The notes below the pieces were generated by a model. The model saw only the letters and a list, made by a program, of their open reading frames with translations. It was not told where the DNA came from and searched no databases. From Pachypanchax playfairii (lineage: Eukaryota; Chordata; Actinopteri; Cyprinodontiformes; Aplocheilidae), in the NCBI GenBank assembly GCA_006937955.1, contig SSNP01000041.1, forward strand, positions 3,029,735 to 3,093,734: a DNA stretch of 64,000 nucleotides, in the 5' to 3' direction. Positions 62,059 through 64,000 of the stretch are shown in pieces. The translations under genes and the position numbers were made by a program. Position 1 is the stretch's first letter; every line of letters begins with the position of its first letter.

Positions 62059-63820
62059 CGTCCCCTGACCCTTTCTGCTGTGCCTCAAGCCTCCATCATC
62101 CTGCTCTCCTTCTTCTCATCCTTTGGTAAACTAAGTTCAGAGTCGGGCCTCTCTGTCTCTCTTTCTCGTTGGCCCCAAGGCAGGGCAGAGCCAGACCTCC
62201 CATCCCTCTCCAGGCCCCTTCTGTAACCCGGTCAACTTGTGGGAGGCGCTCTTCCCTGGCCTGGAGCTGCCTTGACTGTACGAAAAGGGGCCTGCTGGTG
62301 ACTACAGAGGCGAGGGAACGGGCTTAAGTTCTAATAAACAGAAACACTTTACCCAGAGCTGACGATGCTGACGCGCTTATCTACACAACGAAAAGTTGTA
62401 TATAGTATGTTAATGTTTCTGACTGTTCAGATCTCCCAGTAGCATAACTCTGTGTGGTTTGCTGTTGAGAGATGTTGCAAATATAATGAAAAAATGAATA
62501 CTATAAATAAAAAAATGCCCCTCTCCCCACAAAAAACGACAAAAAAAAAACTGTAAGAAGACGGCTCCTCTTTGTTTTCTCACCCATGTTCCAAAGCAGA
62601 GTTTGTTTTACCATCGGACAATATCTGGAAGGACGTTATCATAGTCACGTGATTATTCTTAAGCTCCTTGGCAACCTTACGACCCGCGCCAATCAACTCG
62701 AGCTGTGGCTGGTTTCCGTGTGAGTTTGGAATGGCTGGTGGATTTTAATGGTGTTTGGCTGATGTGAAAAGGAGTGATGCAACATTGTTTTGAAACTCAT
62801 TGCCTTTCTTTTTCTTTCTTATTTTGTTCTGGATTAATTCAGTCTTTTCGGAAGTTCCAGTAAATACGCTGTAACATTTAGCATGGCTTCTCACCAGAAT
62901 AGTGTAGCCCAAGGGAAGACTTGTGATCATATAATGCACATCTTCAGAGGGATGGTGTTCCCATTCCTGTTTCTTTCTACTCATCCAACTCATCTTCAGT
63001 CAGGGTGATATTTTAAACCATTGTCTAAGTGGCTTTCCAATTGCAACTTAAAGTCCTCCAACTTCCCATTAGGTAGTTAGTGTGAGGGGTTTATAGGAAT
63101 TCAGAACAACATATGCAACACGACTGCAGCACTGGGCTGTCTGGTGTTTGGATGACTGCTTTACTTTGGTCTCTTCAATCCAGCTTCATTGTCGACAGAC
63201 GTGTTGCCCATCAGCTTCCTCTCTTCTGTGGAGCTGATCCGGTTGGTGTCTGGCAGCAGTGAGGATCCAAACTGCAGTGACCCCCCCCCCACCATTCACC
63301 CGCCTTTCCCTTCCACACACACAAGTTCCCACAACAGGGTTTTACTGCAAGACTAGAGAATGGTTAGTCATGTTGCAACCTGAGCTAACTTGTATTTCTG
63401 TAGGAGTAAAAGGTAAACATCAGTAAATACTGTATTTAATTGGTAACTTGAATGCGTGTATTTTTTTTCTGTCTAAAACAAACCAAATACTCCCACAAAT
63501 GAAAATATTCTGCCCACCGTATTATATTTAAATATTTTGCTCTTATTTTATAGAATTTATTTTGTTGTATTTCACTAATAATAGAATTTGATTTAAGAGG
63601 AACATTTTTGTCCTTGTGTTATTTTTAAAGAAGATATTGACTGTACAGAGTTCTGCGCCCTGTTTTTTGCCGACTTTTGTTTTGGCCATGGTGTGACGTT
63701 GAATTCTGGAGCTACAGTCGCGATGTGGACTTTCACTTTGTGAGGTTTTTTTGTGCACAGAAATATTACAAAAAAAGCATTGCGCCCTTAGCAAATAAAG
63801 AACATGGAATCTTGGCTGTG
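62059..63820 (+). other. usp9x: usp9x 3' UTR
   Basis: Follows the stop at 62056-62058. It contains several AATAAA signals (near 62332, 62503 and 63794), AT-rich stretches and a short C run (about 63281-63291). The signal at 63794-63799 is followed by no recognised gene. Mammalian USP9X also has long 3' UTRs. The last 180 bases of the window are unclassified. Confidence 0.55.
63794..63799 (+). terminator. usp9x: Candidate distal usp9x poly(A) signal
   Basis: AATAAA in the context GCAAATAAAGAACATGG, with a GT/T-rich region just downstream (TGTGTGTCACTTTGTC). Proximal alternatives near 62332 and 62503 could give a shorter 3' UTR. Confidence 0.5.
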
Positions 63821-64000
63821 TGTCACTTTGTCATTTTTCTTAAGAGAAAAGTTACAATTTCAATATTGTTGCTCTTTGACCTGATCAATGTTTCTATATT
63901 TACCTTTATAATTATAGAACTTTGCTAGTTATATGCTTGGAACCACATTATTTAATACACCTGTTTCTACTCTGAAGGCAGGGCTTTCTGCTTTGGTACC

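Noticed and set aside
1..64000. tRNA, rRNA, CRISPR arrays, bacterial operons, viral genes
   Set aside because: I read both strands for these and saw no cloverleaf box A/B pair, ribosomal sequence, spaced direct repeats or viral gene arrangement that I could support.

Overview
This is a vertebrate nuclear genome window, almost certainly from a teleost fish. It is AT-rich, and its genes are cut into many short GT-AG exons. The introns and intergenic DNA carry typical fish transposon debris: Tc1-like, hAT-like, piggyBac-like, L2/Maui-type and Rex3-type elements. The two large genes read as close orthologues of human MED14 and USP9X. No prokaryotic, CRISPR or viral feature was seen.

Layout. (1) 1-1547: downstream flank with a Rex3-type LINE fragment and one ambiguous base at 846. 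(2) 1548-4452, minus strand: an 8-exon gene for a 264-residue helical protein that I could not name. (3) 4453-6125: its promoter side and the MED14 3' region. (4) 6126-20175, minus strand: complete med14, 29 coding exons, 1435 residues. (5) 20176-25080: head-to-head intergenic region holding a degenerate Tc1 element, an internally deleted LINE, a Rex3-like reverse-transcriptase relic and a hAT-like element. (6) About 25080-63820, plus strand: complete usp9x, with a non-coding first exon, 45 coding exons (31421-62058), 2584 residues, and a long 3' UTR.

Both large gene models were assembled by hand, exon by exon, from the human proteins as remembered. All splice phases agree and both totals are multiples of three, so the coding structures are well supported. 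UTR ends and transcription starts are only approximate. MED14 (Mediator scaffold) and USP9X (large deubiquitinase) are neighbours and divergently transcribed at human Xp11.4. The window therefore shows conserved synteny rather than a functional operon.

I found no convincing new biological system. The points most worth a second look are: a two-copy TTAA-flanked MITE with a G-tract core and sense-strand splice/poly(A)-like motifs inside usp9x introns; a textbook piggyBac-type MITE; two inverted hAT-like copies bracketing the first exon of med14; an internally deleted LINE that keeps both ends; overlapping uORFs before the usp9x start; a tandem splice donor; a fish-type proline/threonine insertion at the USP9X C terminus; and the unidentified upstream gene.
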